Assembly: GCA_910576915.1 (NCBI GenBank)
Contig: CAJTJT010000005.1
Coordinates: forward strand, 1-64,000
Origin: an uncultured Elusimicrobiales bacterium
Lineage (GTDB): Bacteria; Elusimicrobiota; Elusimicrobia; Elusimicrobiales; Elusimicrobiaceae
Reading direction: 5' to 3'
Length of the DNA: 64,000 nt
Both the position numbers and the translations under genes were made by a program. Numbering within the stretch: the stretch's first letter is position 1; the number at the start of each line of letters is the position of its first letter. Shown here piece after piece: positions 1 to 7,070 of the stretch. The notes beneath the pieces are model-generated. The model saw only the letters and a list, made by a program, of their open reading frames with translations. It had not been told where the DNA came from and ran no database searches.

Positions 1-253
1 CTGTCAAGCCTTTTATTAAAGACTTTAACTTCAACTACTCGGCTTGTCAATCACTACATCACTATTAAAGCATATTTTTTTAAGTTTGTCAAAGATTTTT
101 TTAAAATATTTTTTTCAAACTTGTTGTGCCTGCTTACCGGCCACATTTATATTAAAGCATATTTACTGAAAATCTGTCAAGTTTTTATTTTTTTCTTCGA
201 CATCAGTTTTGCTTCAACATAAATATTAAACCATTTTTTTATAAAAACGTCAA
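1..253. repeat. AT-rich degenerate direct repeats
   Basis: No gene is seen in the first 325 bases. The stretch is strongly AT-rich and repeats two short words: GTCAA (at 3, 46, 88, 176 and 249) and TATTAAAGCATATTT (63-77 and 150-164, with a weaker version near 224-236). The order GTCAA then TATTAAA recurs several times at uneven spacing. It could be a decayed tandem array or protein-binding region. No DnaA-box cluster is evident, so I do not call an origin. Confidence 0.4.
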
Positions 254-281
254 CCCGTTTTTTCCCACCGCAAAGATAAGC

Positions 282-307
282 TACAATATTCTTATATCAT
301 ATATAAG
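282..307 (+). promoter_or_regulatory. Promoter and palindrome upstream of the TSCPD gene
   Basis: TACAAT at 282-287 could be a -10 box. A 7-bp inverted repeat (CTTATAT at 291-297, ATATAAG at 301-307) lies where transcription would start, so it could be an operator. Function is inferred only. Confidence 0.35.
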
Positions 308-325
308 GAAAAGGACTCTGTTATT

Positions 326-589
326 ATGACCGCTTACTCTTATAAAACAACCGGCGTATGTTCCAGCGAAATCCGCTTTGAACTCGACGAGCACGACAAA
401 ATCCACCGCGTACAATTTATCGGCGGCTGCCCTGGCAATTTGCTTGCCATCGGTAAACTGGTGGAAGGCGAAGACGCCCGCAAAATCAGTACGCTTCTCG
501 ACGGAAACGACTGTGCAGGAAAAGGAACTTCCTGCGCCGACCAGTTTGCTAAAGCCTTAAAACAGGCCTTGGCGGAAAAAACAAAATAG
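326..589 (+). CDS. TSCPD domain protein (TIGR03905 family)
   Basis: An 87-residue protein that resembles the small stand-alone TSCPD family. These proteins match the C-terminal Cys-containing module of vitamin B12-dependent ribonucleotide reductases and are thought to bind metal or redox partners, but their role is not established. Visible features are a central GGCPGNL segment and the family signature near the C-terminus, here GTSCADQFAKAL (about residues 67-78), with Cys at the conserved positions. The length is normal for the family. It is a single gene, convergent with the next one and separated from it by terminator hairpins. Confidence 0.82.
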   Translation: MTAYSYKTTGVCSSEIRFELDEHDKIHRVQFIGGCPGNLLAIGKLVEGEDARKISTLLDGNDCAGKGTSCADQFAKALKQALAEKTK

Positions 590-640
590 ATTTTTCCCCG
601 CCCGGCATAAAAGTTTTCTTGCGGCAGGATTTGCATTCAT

Positions 641-712
641 CCCCGGGTTTCCGCCCGGGGTGTTCTGTAAAATTTAAAAAACGCCCCGGACGAAATGACC
701 GGGGCGTTTTTT
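641..712. terminator. Two terminator hairpins between convergent genes
   Basis: The first stem is CCCCGGG/CCCGGGG (641-660). The second is CGCCCCGG/CCGGGGCG (682-706), with an A-run before it and six T after it, so it can terminate on both strands. Confidence 0.85.
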
Positions 713-724
713 ATACATACAAAT

Positions 725-2044
725 TTATCTGCGGCCTTTGGGTTTTGCTTTTGTAACGGAAACAATTTCTTCCGTCTGAAAATCGTATTTATACGTGGTT
801 TTGGTAAGGTCGCGGGAGGTACGGTTTTCCACCAGTACTTCCGGGTTTTCCGGGCTCCAGGCAGCGCGCCGGACGGTAACCGTTATATACCGGGGAGAAT
901 AAATATCCAGCATTTCCTGAACCTTGCTGTAGGAAAATTTATTGTCAAACCCTTGCTGCCATACCTGCTTCCCTTCGGCATTGTGAAACGAAACATAAGA
1001 AATATATTCATCCACATTCAACGGAATAATGTTTTTGCCGTTTAAGACGAGAGGGAACGTCGCTTCGCCGCCGTTATGATACGCTTCCACCAAGGTGTTT
1101 AAAAAAGAAGCATTGGTAGCATACCCTACGTCAAACTGCGCGTCTTGGCGGTCATAAGAACTGCCCGTGTGAATACCTACTAATTCCTGGTCTGCGTTCA
1201 CCACCGCGCTGCCGCACAAACCGGGACGGTCTTCGCGGGCAAAAGGAATCGTGGTACGCACGGAAAGAGGCGTTACTTTGGTTATGTGACGGTCGGGGAT
1301 ATTAACGTCTTTATACTGGGCAAACCCCTGGGAAGAAAGCACGTCCCCAAATTTTACGGGCACATCGCTGATGCGCAGCGGCTGAAATAATTTTTCGGCT
1401 TCCGGCGAAAATTTAACAAGCGCAATATCCAACATGCTGGGAGAAGAAATTTGTACGATTTCCGCCGGCAGTTCCACCATTTTTTCGCCGTCAAAAATAC
1501 CCACCGTAAAATGACGGTTTAACGCTTTGTCCCGCGCGGAAGAAGCAATAGCGTGCGCGGCCACCACGCCGAAGACTTCCTCCTCACCGTTATAAACCGT
1601 TCTGAAAGCGGTGCCGGAAAACGGGTTGGTGGGCTCATTAGTCGTTGCCACCGCCTGAAACGTGGCACGGCGCAGCGACGGGTTTGAACCGATATGGTTG
1701 AGCGTTGCTTTTAACTGTAAATTTTCTTGCTGCAAAGCCTGGACGCTCTTTTCAAGCTGACGGATACGCAACGCATCAAGACCCGGCGTTACGGCAGGCA
1801 GCCCGGTAGATACAACACGGGGAACTGCCGGAGTAGGAACGGGCGCAGAAACCTTCAGGCCGGACGGAACCGCCGGCACACGCGGCGTCGCCACCGACAT
1901 ACGGCGCAGCACCGCCGAAGAGCCTTTGGCGGCCGCTTCCCCGGCTTTTACACCGCGTGACAACGCACGCCCCTGCGCAAATACGGTCCCGGCGTTAAAA
2001 AGCATACAAATAAAAGAAAAAGAAATTAAAAAAAGTTTTTTCAT
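725..2044 (-). CDS. Secreted trypsin-fold protein with Cys nucleophile
   Basis: A 439-residue exported protein. It has a signal peptide ending in VFAQ (residues 1-24), then an Ala/Lys-rich stretch, a Pro/Val linker (about 53-85), a leucine heptad coiled coil (about 90-115) and a chymotrypsin-like domain. The triad candidates are His164 (VVAAHAIA), Asp206 (LDIALVKF) and Cys277 in PGLCGSAVVN, where the usual bacterial pattern is PGNSGGPVVN. The codon is TGC, so Cys replaces Ser, as in viral 3C-type proteases. About 80 more residues follow. I chose the ATG at 2044 because it begins the signal peptide and a TATAAT box ends 6 nt before it; the frame opens 96 nt earlier. The fold assignment is from motifs; substrate is unknown. 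The N-terminal plan recurs in the genes at 3986, 30827-33346 and 48532. Confidence 0.75.
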   Translation of the reverse strand: MKKLFLISFSFICMLFNAGTVFAQGRALSRGVKAGEAAAKGSSAVLRRMSVATPRVPAVPSGLKVSAPVPTPAVPRVVSTGLPAVTPGLDALRIRQLEKSVQALQQENLQLKATLNHIGSNPSLRRATFQAVATTNEPTNPFSGTAFRTVYNGEEEVFGVVAAHAIASSARDKALNRHFTVGIFDGEKMVELPAEIVQISSPSMLDIALVKFSPEAEKLFQPLRISDVPVKFGDVLSSQGFAQYKDVNIPDRHITKVTPLSVRTTIPFAREDRPGLCGSAVVNADQELVGIHTGSSYDRQDAQFDVGYATNASFLNTLVEAYHNGGEATFPLVLNGKNIIPLNVDEYISYVSFHNAEGKQVWQQGFDNKFSYSKVQEMLDIYSPRYITVTVRRAAWSPENPEVLVENRTSRDLTKTTYKYDFQTEEIVSVTKAKPKGRR

Positions 2045-2050
2045 ATTTAT

Positions 2051-2056
2051 ATTATA
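2051..2056 (-). promoter_or_regulatory. -10 box, leaderless promoter of secreted protease
   Basis: TATAAT on the minus strand ends 6 nt before the ATG at 2044. There is no Shine-Dalgarno sequence in the six A/T bases between, so transcription should start at or beside the A of ATG. Confidence 0.65.
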
Positions 2057-2129
2057 GACAGAAATCCGCCTAAAATCCAGGGCCGAAAGACCTATTTTTT
2101 CCCCCGCCGCCGGACCCAGTTTTTTTATA

Positions 2130-2147
2130 GGCCCTCCCAAGAGGGCC
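2130..2147. promoter_or_regulatory. Inverted repeat between divergent leaderless promoters
   Basis: GGCCCTC (2130-2136) and GAGGGCC (2141-2147) form a 7-bp stem with a 4-nt loop between the divergent genes at 2044 and 2169. It could be a shared operator. No T-run follows it in either direction next to the stem, so it is not a typical terminator. Confidence 0.35.
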
Positions 2148-2156
2148 CTAAAATCC

Positions 2157-2162
2157 TATAAT
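2157..2162 (+). promoter_or_regulatory. -10 box, leaderless promoter of C-GCAxxG-C-C gene
   Basis: TATAAT followed by AAAAAT and then the ATG at 2169: six nt, with no ribosome binding site. Confidence 0.7.
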
Positions 2163-2168
2163 AAAAAT

Positions 2169-2630
2169 ATGACAAAAAGTGAACAAGCGGTAGAACTGTT
2201 TAAAAACGGATACAGCTGCTCGCAAGCGGTCTTGCTGGCGTTTGCGGAAGAACTGGATTTGGATAAAGAAACGGCGGCAAAAATGGCCTCTTCTTTCGGC
2301 GGAGGAATGGGCCGCCTGCGCGAAGTTTGCGGTGCGTTCAGCGGGCTTTTAATGGCGGCAGGCCTCAAATTCGGCCCGTCCGACCCCAAAGACGTCGCGA
2401 CCAAAACGGCTCATTACGCATTGGTGCAAAAACTGGCGGCGGAATTTAAAAAGAAAAACGGCTCCATTATTTGCCGGGAGCTCTTAGGTTTGACGGGCGC
2501 CCAGCCGCCGACGCCGGAGCCGCGCACGGCGCAGTATTATAAAAAACGCCCCTGTCCCGAAATGATTGCCTGCGCGGCGGAACTGATGGAACAGCTGCTG
2601 CGCGCGCAAACGCCGGACAAGAGCGTTTAA
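2169..2630 (+). CDS. C-GCAxxG-C-C family protein (putative redox protein)
   Basis: 153 residues. It matches the C_GCAxxG_C_C family of small proteins with spaced Cys residues, usually considered redox-active or Fe-S related and often located near transport or reduction genes. The sequence shows an early Cys in NGYSCSQAVLLAF (about residues 13-25), a GGGMGRLREVCGAFSGLLMA segment (about 45-64) carrying the family GCA-like motif in the form VCGAFSG, an internal Cys in ICRELLG, and a C-terminal RPCPEMIACAAE with two Cys. Length fits the family. The start is fixed by the leaderless promoter. It is transcribed divergently from the protease and converges on the NlpE-like gene with 2 bp between the ends. 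Confidence 0.85.
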   Translation: MTKSEQAVELFKNGYSCSQAVLLAFAEELDLDKETAAKMASSFGGGMGRLREVCGAFSGLLMAAGLKFGPSDPKDVATKTAHYALVQKLAAEFKKKNGSIICRELLGLTGAQPPTPEPRTAQYYKKRPCPEMIACAAELMEQLLRAQTPDKSV

Positions 2631-2632
2631 AA

Positions 2633-3022
2633 TTACTTCTTCTCAAGCACGTAATACGGAGCCAGCTCCCCCGTAACGGGCTGCTGGTCCGGCCCCAGGC
2701 GGACGACGTCATCATCCATGAGCAAGTAATACGCGGGGCCGTCTTCCATTTGCAGGGTGATAATCTCCCCCTCCTGCGTAAAACGGCCCGTATCCATGAA
2801 CACGCCGTCGGGCTCGCCGATATATTCGGACACCTGCACAAAAGAGTTCCCCGGCCCCAGCGTAAGTGTGGTTTTAATGCCCGGGCCGTTCCCGGCCGGC
2901 AACACGCCTTCGTAGACATCCTGGGCGGAAACCTTGACGGATACATCCGGTTGTTTCTGGGCGCGGCACGCCGCTGCACCCAAGGCAACGCATACCGCCG
3001 CAATAATAAACAGTTTTTTCAT
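2633..3022 (-). CDS. NlpE-like lipoprotein domain protein
   Basis: 129 residues. The N-terminal hydrophobic segment ends in GAAACRAQ, a plausible lipobox with the lipidated Cys at about residue 19. The body resembles the N-terminal beta-barrel domain of the copper-stress lipoprotein NlpE: YEGVLPAGNGPGIKTTLTL, then a DTGRFTQEGEIITL turn and a DGPAYYLL strand. NlpE senses surface and folding stress in enterobacteria; here only a domain-level similarity can be claimed. The start at the ATG 3022 is supported by AGGGGG 6 nt upstream. A GTG two codons earlier is possible. Confidence 0.7.
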   Translation of the reverse strand: MKKLFIIAAVCVALGAAACRAQKQPDVSVKVSAQDVYEGVLPAGNGPGIKTTLTLGPGNSFVQVSEYIGEPDGVFMDTGRFTQEGEIITLQMEDGPAYYLLMDDDVVRLGPDQQPVTGELAPYYVLEKK

Positions 3023-3090
3023 ACGCACCCCCTACTGCCGTTACGCAAAGGATAGGCGCACACCCCCGGCCGGGCAAGCCTGTTTTTATA

Positions 3091-3810
3091 TTATTTTTGC
3101 AAAATATGCACGGCAAACCCGCCGATTTCATCCTGCAAATACACGACGCGCAGGCGGCCGTCCGGGTTATAGCCGGCACTGTCCCAGTTCAGTTTTACGC
3201 CGCAAGATTCCAAATAGCGCGCGGCGCAGGCGGCGTCGGCGGTGGAAATGGCGATATGCCCGTGACGTCCGTAGAACGGTTTTTTCATCACTTCAATAAT
3301 ATCGCCCGCAAAGTAGGCGCCGCCGCGGTCTTCTTTCGGGAAACCGAAAATCCGCTCAAACGATGACGCCGTGGCCGACGACTCCGCTTCGTCCTTGCTG
3401 TTAATGCCCACGTGGCGCAAATTGAAATCCAAAAATTTTAATAAAGCTCCGTTGACGTGCCGCGTTACCGCCGCCCAATCGCGCGCGGACAGCAACTCCG
3501 TTTCCAACGCCACACGGACGACGGGGAGTTTTTTGCAGGCGACGCAATCATCCGTAATAAATTTAGCGCCCGCTTTTTGGGCCGCTTCGGCCTCTTCCCG
3601 CGTATGCACGAATGCACCCGCAATAAAATCCGGCCGTTTCTCCGCCAGCAGCTCCAGCACCTGCGCCGTCCCGGCGTTATACACAAATTCAGCACACGGT
3701 ACCCCCGCCGCTGACAGGGCATCCGCCAATGCTAAAATATCTGTGGGGAACCTAAGCTCCACCGAAGGCAAGATACCGATTTTGGACAGCACTTCCAAGT
3801 TTTTTCCCAT
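3091..3810 (-). CDS. Degenerate KDPG-aldolase-like domain fused to VOC domain
   Basis: 239 residues in two parts. Residues 1-90 resemble the first half of KDPG/KHG aldolase: ILPSVELRFPTDILALADAL, then the PDFIAGAFVHTREEAEAAQ and AGAKFITDD strands. The second half of the barrel, which would carry the Schiff-base Lys, is missing; the chain passes through a short KKLPVVRVALE segment. Residues 130-239 look like a VOC/glyoxalase-type domain (GHIAISTADAACAARYLESC, then an RVVYLQDEIGGFAVHIL strand). Aldolase-VOC fusions of about 320 residues are known in Firmicutes, so this looks like an internally shortened, probably aldolase-dead version. No partner genes indicate a substrate. Confidence 0.6.
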   Translation of the reverse strand: MGKNLEVLSKIGILPSVELRFPTDILALADALSAAGVPCAEFVYNAGTAQVLELLAEKRPDFIAGAFVHTREEAEAAQKAGAKFITDDCVACKKLPVVRVALETELLSARDWAAVTRHVNGALLKFLDFNLRHVGINSKDEAESSATASSFERIFGFPKEDRGGAYFAGDIIEVMKKPFYGRHGHIAISTADAACAARYLESCGVKLNWDSAGYNPDGRLRVVYLQDEIGGFAVHILQK

Positions 3811-3919
3811 ACGTCAAATCTCCTTATTCAAAACGTTGTTCCGACAGCGGTAAAAATTATTTTATCCGTTTCGCCTGTACGCAGCGCACGAAACGCCACA
3901 GCCCTATCTTAACATTTCC

Positions 3920-3943
3920 AAGACCTACAAAAAAATAGGTCTT
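3920..3943. repeat. Inverted repeat upstream of secreted-protein gene
   Basis: AAGACCTA (3920-3927) and TAGGTCTT (3936-3943) form a perfect 8-bp stem with an A-rich loop, then a T-run. The word AAGACCTA also occurs upstream of the related secreted genes (near 2087 and 48463). It could be an operator for the family or a weak terminator. Confidence 0.4.
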
Positions 3944-3973
3944 TTGACCCTTTTTTTCTTGCTTCCAGTTACA

Positions 3974-3979
3974 TATAAT
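3974..3979 (+). promoter_or_regulatory. -10 box, leaderless promoter
   Basis: TATAAT then six A and the ATG at 3986. No ribosome binding site. Confidence 0.7.
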
Positions 3980-3985
3980 AAAAAA

Positions 3986-4852
3986 ATGAAGAAATTATCT
4001 ATTTTCATAATTTGCGCACTGTGCGCCTTGGGAACCAATCTTTTCGCCCAGGGGAAACAGATTGTAAAAGTACCGCAAGCCGCGGAATCGGCCGCCAAAG
4101 CCGCGCGCCAATCCGCCGCCATAGCGGTTAAAGTACCGGCGGTGCCTAAAGTGCCGTCCGTACCAACGCCCCCTGTTGTGCCGGCCCATCCCCGCGTGGC
4201 CGCCTTTGTAAACCAGCACCCGCGCACGTTAGTGGGCCTGCAAAAAATGGTGGGCTTATCCACCCGCCAAGCCTGGACCAATTTAAAACAGTTAGGCGCC
4301 GTATATACGCCTAAGAACCCGCGGCCTCAATTACAGGATGCGAATTCTTTTACTACAGTGGATTTGACGGAATTTTCCGTACCCAATACCCCGGGACAAA
4401 CCTTGCCGGAGTTTCCGTTTCAAAACCAACGGGGATTAATTTACCGCGGCATGGCGTTAGACACCGAAGGAGCGGCCATTCGTAATATTCTGAAAAACGG
4501 CCTTCGCACCCAGGACGTCGGGAAAGAGTCCAACACGCTTCTGTACAGCATGGCCGGTCCGAACGCCCGCACCGCGGCAGTACGCCAACCGCTGATTAAT
4601 TTAACTGACAGCGGCAACGACGCCGTCATGTGGGCTAACCGCCTGAGGAAACAACAAATTCTTGTGGTAACGGTAGTGAAATCCAACAGCACGGGCGCGA
4701 TTATTACGTCTCCGACAGATATTCCCGTCGACGATATTTACGCCCAAACCGCGCTTTTAAAGGTTAACGGAAAACCGACCTGGTGCAAACTGGAACTGGA
4801 AGGGAATGACCTGCGCGTAACACCATACCAAGAAATACCTTCTGCTGAGTAA
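3986..4852 (+). CDS. Secreted protein of unknown function, shared N-terminal plan
   Basis: 288 residues. A signal peptide ending in LFAQ (residues 1-19) is followed by an Ala/Lys-rich segment and a Pro/Val linker (about 40-68), as in the secreted protease upstream. I do not recognise the C-terminal domain. It contains GLIYRGMALD, a following ILKNGLRTQ, and an SNTLLYSMAGPNA stretch, which faintly recall the Arg and Ser segments of ADP-ribosyltransferase-like folds; no convincing catalytic Glu motif is seen, so this is only a hint. The ATG at 3986 is chosen because it opens the signal peptide and sits 6 nt after TATAAT; the frame opens 42 nt earlier. A terminator follows. Confidence 0.65.
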   Translation: MKKLSIFIICALCALGTNLFAQGKQIVKVPQAAESAAKAARQSAAIAVKVPAVPKVPSVPTPPVVPAHPRVAAFVNQHPRTLVGLQKMVGLSTRQAWTNLKQLGAVYTPKNPRPQLQDANSFTTVDLTEFSVPNTPGQTLPEFPFQNQRGLIYRGMALDTEGAAIRNILKNGLRTQDVGKESNTLLYSMAGPNARTAAVRQPLINLTDSGNDAVMWANRLRKQQILVVTVVKSNSTGAIITSPTDIPVDDIYAQTALLKVNGKPTWCKLELEGNDLRVTPYQEIPSAE

Positions 4853-4865
4853 CCCTTATTTAAAC

Positions 4866-4887
4866 CCCCGCTCCGGCGGGGTTTTTT
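4866..4887 (+). terminator. Terminator after secreted-protein gene
   Basis: CCCCGC/GCGGGG stem (4866-4881) followed by six T. The promoter of the next gene starts 2 nt later. Confidence 0.85.
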
Positions 4888-4889
4888 AC

Positions 4890-4895
4890 TATAAT
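4890..4895 (+). promoter_or_regulatory. -10 box, leaderless promoter of DNA glycosylase gene
   Basis: TATAAT, then AAACAC and the ATG at 4902. The -35 position would fall inside the terminator stem, so no standard -35 is present. Confidence 0.7.
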
Positions 4896-4901
4896 AAACA
4901 C

Positions 4902-5396
4902 ATGATTTACAGTTTCCCCCCCGCCGTCAACCGCCAAACGCGCATTCTAGTCATCGGCAGTATGCCGGGCGAAGCCTCTTTAAAAGCGCAGGAATATTAC
5001 GCGTACAAGTACAACCAATTTTGGAAAATCGTGTTTGAAATTTTCGCCGCCGGACGTACGCCCGACGAATACGCCGATAAAATCAATACGCTTTTATCAA
5101 ACGGCATAGGCTTATGGGACGCTTTAAAAGCCTGCGAGCGGACGGGAAGTTTGGACGGTAACATTTCTGAACCGACGCCAAACGATTTCCCGGCTCTATT
5201 CACCCGATTCCCCCGCATCCATACGCTTCTTTTTAACGGGCAGGCCGCACGCACGCATTTCAAACGCGCGTTCGGAGATGCGGGCAAAACCTGTATTACG
5301 CTCCCCTCCACCAGCCCGGCCCACGCCTCCCGTTCTTATGCGGAAAAACTGCAGCTTTGGAAGGAAGCGTTTTCAAACGCGCTCAAAAAAGAATAA
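4902..5396 (+). CDS. DNA-deoxyinosine glycosylase (UDG superfamily)
   Basis: 164 residues, the size of family 6 (HDG) members of the uracil-DNA glycosylase superfamily, which remove hypoxanthine from deaminated adenine. The signature is ILVIGSMPGEASL (about residues 15-27) followed by YYAYKYNQFWKIV (about 33-45), where the Asn aligns with the catalytic Asn of HDG enzymes. A second conserved loop, LPSTSPAHA (about 134-142), takes the place of the DNA-intercalating loop. It is a single gene with its own leaderless promoter, downstream of a terminator. Base-excision repair is the expected role, in the cytoplasm. Confidence 0.85.
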   Translation: MIYSFPPAVNRQTRILVIGSMPGEASLKAQEYYAYKYNQFWKIVFEIFAAGRTPDEYADKINTLLSNGIGLWDALKACERTGSLDGNISEPTPNDFPALFTRFPRIHTLLFNGQAARTHFKRAFGDAGKTCITLPSTSPAHASRSYAEKLQLWKEAFSNALKKE

Positions 5397-5454
5397 CCCT
5401 TATCCGCACTTGCCTAAAAGTAAAATCCGCCGTAACTTATAAACGGGGGTTACT

Positions 5455-5895
5455 ATGCTGCAAGAATTACATATTTTGCTTTTTTTAGGGGGGCTGTCCG
5501 TTTTGTCCGCCACCCTGGTACCGGCGCAAGCGTCTTTAGTGATGTTTGCGCTGATGGCCACGGGCCAATACGCCGCGTGGAAATTGCTCGCCGCGGCATG
5601 TGCGGGCACCGTCTTGGGCGTAGGCATAAACTGGGTGCTGGGGCAGTATTTGGACCGCCTGGAAAACAAAACCTGGTTTCCCGTCAAAAAAGAATACCTG
5701 CAAAAAGCGCAGGACCTTTTTGCCAAAAACGGAAGCATTACGCTTTTGCTGGCCGGCGTGCCGATTATTGGGGACCCGGTCATGCTGATTGCAGGCGCGA
5801 GCAAAATAAACTTTTGGCTTTTTCTGTCGGTAGCGGCCCCGGCCAAGTGCGTCCGCTTCTTTTTATTTTGGCTGATTTATTTGGGCTTGACGTGA
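5455..5895 (+). CDS. YqaA/DedA-like inner-membrane protein (VTT domain)
   Basis: 146 residues with three to four membrane segments. It matches the YqaA branch of the DedA/VTT family: an N-terminal helix with LSATLVPAQASLVMF, then a GTVLGVGINWVLGQYLDRLE loop, an amphipathic KAQDLFAKNGSITLLLAG segment and the family hallmark VPIIGDPVMLIAG. DedA-type proteins act in phospholipid or undecaprenyl carrier flipping; the substrate of YqaA members is unsettled. GGGGG lies 6 nt before the ATG. It is a short single gene; the glycosylase ends 58 bp upstream. Confidence 0.8.
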   Translation: MLQELHILLFLGGLSVLSATLVPAQASLVMFALMATGQYAAWKLLAAACAGTVLGVGINWVLGQYLDRLENKTWFPVKKEYLQKAQDLFAKNGSITLLLAGVPIIGDPVMLIAGASKINFWLFLSVAAPAKCVRFFLFWLIYLGLT

Positions 5896-6065
5896 GAAAT
5901 TAGACTTGTTTTGACATTTCCCAATACCGGCTGCATCATCGTCTATTTAAAACAAAAACTTCTACAATTTTTGTTTATTATTTCACTAATTTATTTATTT
6001 TTGCGTTGCTGTTTACTCTTTTTTTAAGTAAAATACTTATAAAAGGAGTAAAAGGAAGGGAAAAT

Positions 6066-7070
6066 ATGAAACGTTTAAAACAACTCAGAGAAGCCGCCCA
6101 CTATACACAAGAACAATTAGCCCAAATGCTGCAAGTCAGCCAACAAACTATAGCCCGTTGGGAAAACGGCAAAGGCGAACCCAACCTAACCGCGTTGCGA
6201 GATTTGGCGCTTATTTTTTGTACCAGTGTTGATGAATTGCTGGAATATGGAAAAACAGGCAAAAAACCCAGCACAGCCCATTATTGTTTATCAAGTAAAG
6301 AACTGGACGGATACTGGGGAGATTTAGGCCTTAAAATAGGAAATGAGCCTTCCATTTGGTTTCCCATTTCTGAAAAAACGATGAGCAGAATATATAATCA
6401 CCTCAGACAATTAGACAATGAAAATGACTGGATTGCATTTGCGTCCCTCAATAACAAATACGTCGTATTCCGGCCGGAAAACATGCGCCGTATCACCCTG
6501 CTTGACGAAGCGTGCGACGGCCCCCAAAATGACGGTGAATTAATGGAAAAAATGACCCCGGAACTATATTCTGCATTCAACATATTAAGCTCTATACCTG
6601 ATGTAAATTGGGAGGAAGTCCGCACAGTATTGCTAAAAGAACAAGAACAAAGCATTTCTGATGAAACGAATAAAGCATTTTGGAAAAAATTAGTTAAAAA
6701 AATCATCCCCCATTTCGATGGAGAAGCCTCTGAAACTTTCATTAAAACGGTTATCGAAGATTTCTTAGACTCCTCATTTGACGATGATGACATATTTATA
6801 CAACACATGTGCGAAACCCATGTTTACTATAACGACGGGCAAAAAGAACGATTTTGCAGTAATACCGACGATATTGACGAATTCTTCTTCACTCTTGATA
6901 TAGACGACGGCGTAAAAATGCTGAAATTTACCAGCTTTGCCGAAGCCGACGCATTTATTCCCCTGTCAAAAATCAGCGCGGTCGTCATGCCCTATACCGA
7001 CGTGCTGGAAGCGGAAAAGAAATCAAAAGAAATGTTCGAAGAGGAGATGGAAAATGAATCAGCGGAATGA
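6066..7070 (+). CDS. XRE-family regulator with long unknown C-terminal domain
   Basis: 334 residues. Residues 3-58 are a clear helix-turn-helix of the Cro/XRE type (LREAAHYTQEQLAQML, then VSQQTIARWENGK). The remaining 270 residues are acidic and unrecognised, with Asp-rich patches (SSFDDDDIF) and an FTSFAEADAFIPLSKISAV strand-like end. I chose the ATG at 6066 because AAGGAAGGG lies just upstream and it starts the HTH domain. It overlaps the next gene by 17 nt, so the two are translated together. The pair is more AT-rich than its surroundings and lies near a tRNA gene, suggesting transfer. The regulator probably controls its own operon. Confidence 0.75.
   Translation: MKRLKQLREAAHYTQEQLAQMLQVSQQTIARWENGKGEPNLTALRDLALIFCTSVDELLEYGKTGKKPSTAHYCLSSKELDGYWGDLGLKIGNEPSIWFPISEKTMSRIYNHLRQLDNENDWIAFASLNNKYVVFRPENMRRITLLDEACDGPQNDGELMEKMTPELYSAFNILSSIPDVNWEEVRTVLLKEQEQSISDETNKAFWKKLVKKIIPHFDGEASETFIKTVIEDFLDSSFDDDDIFIQHMCETHVYYNDGQKERFCSNTDDIDEFFFTLDIDDGVKMLKFTSFAEADAFIPLSKISAVVMPYTDVLEAEKKSKEMFEEEMENESAE

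Noticed and set aside
1..253. Replication origin
   Set aside because: AT-rich repeats are present, but there is no DnaA-box cluster and no dnaA, dnaN or gidA gene near.
3944..3949. TTGACC as a -35 box for the secreted gene at 3986
   Set aside because: It is 24 bp from the TATAAT box, too far for a usual promoter spacer.
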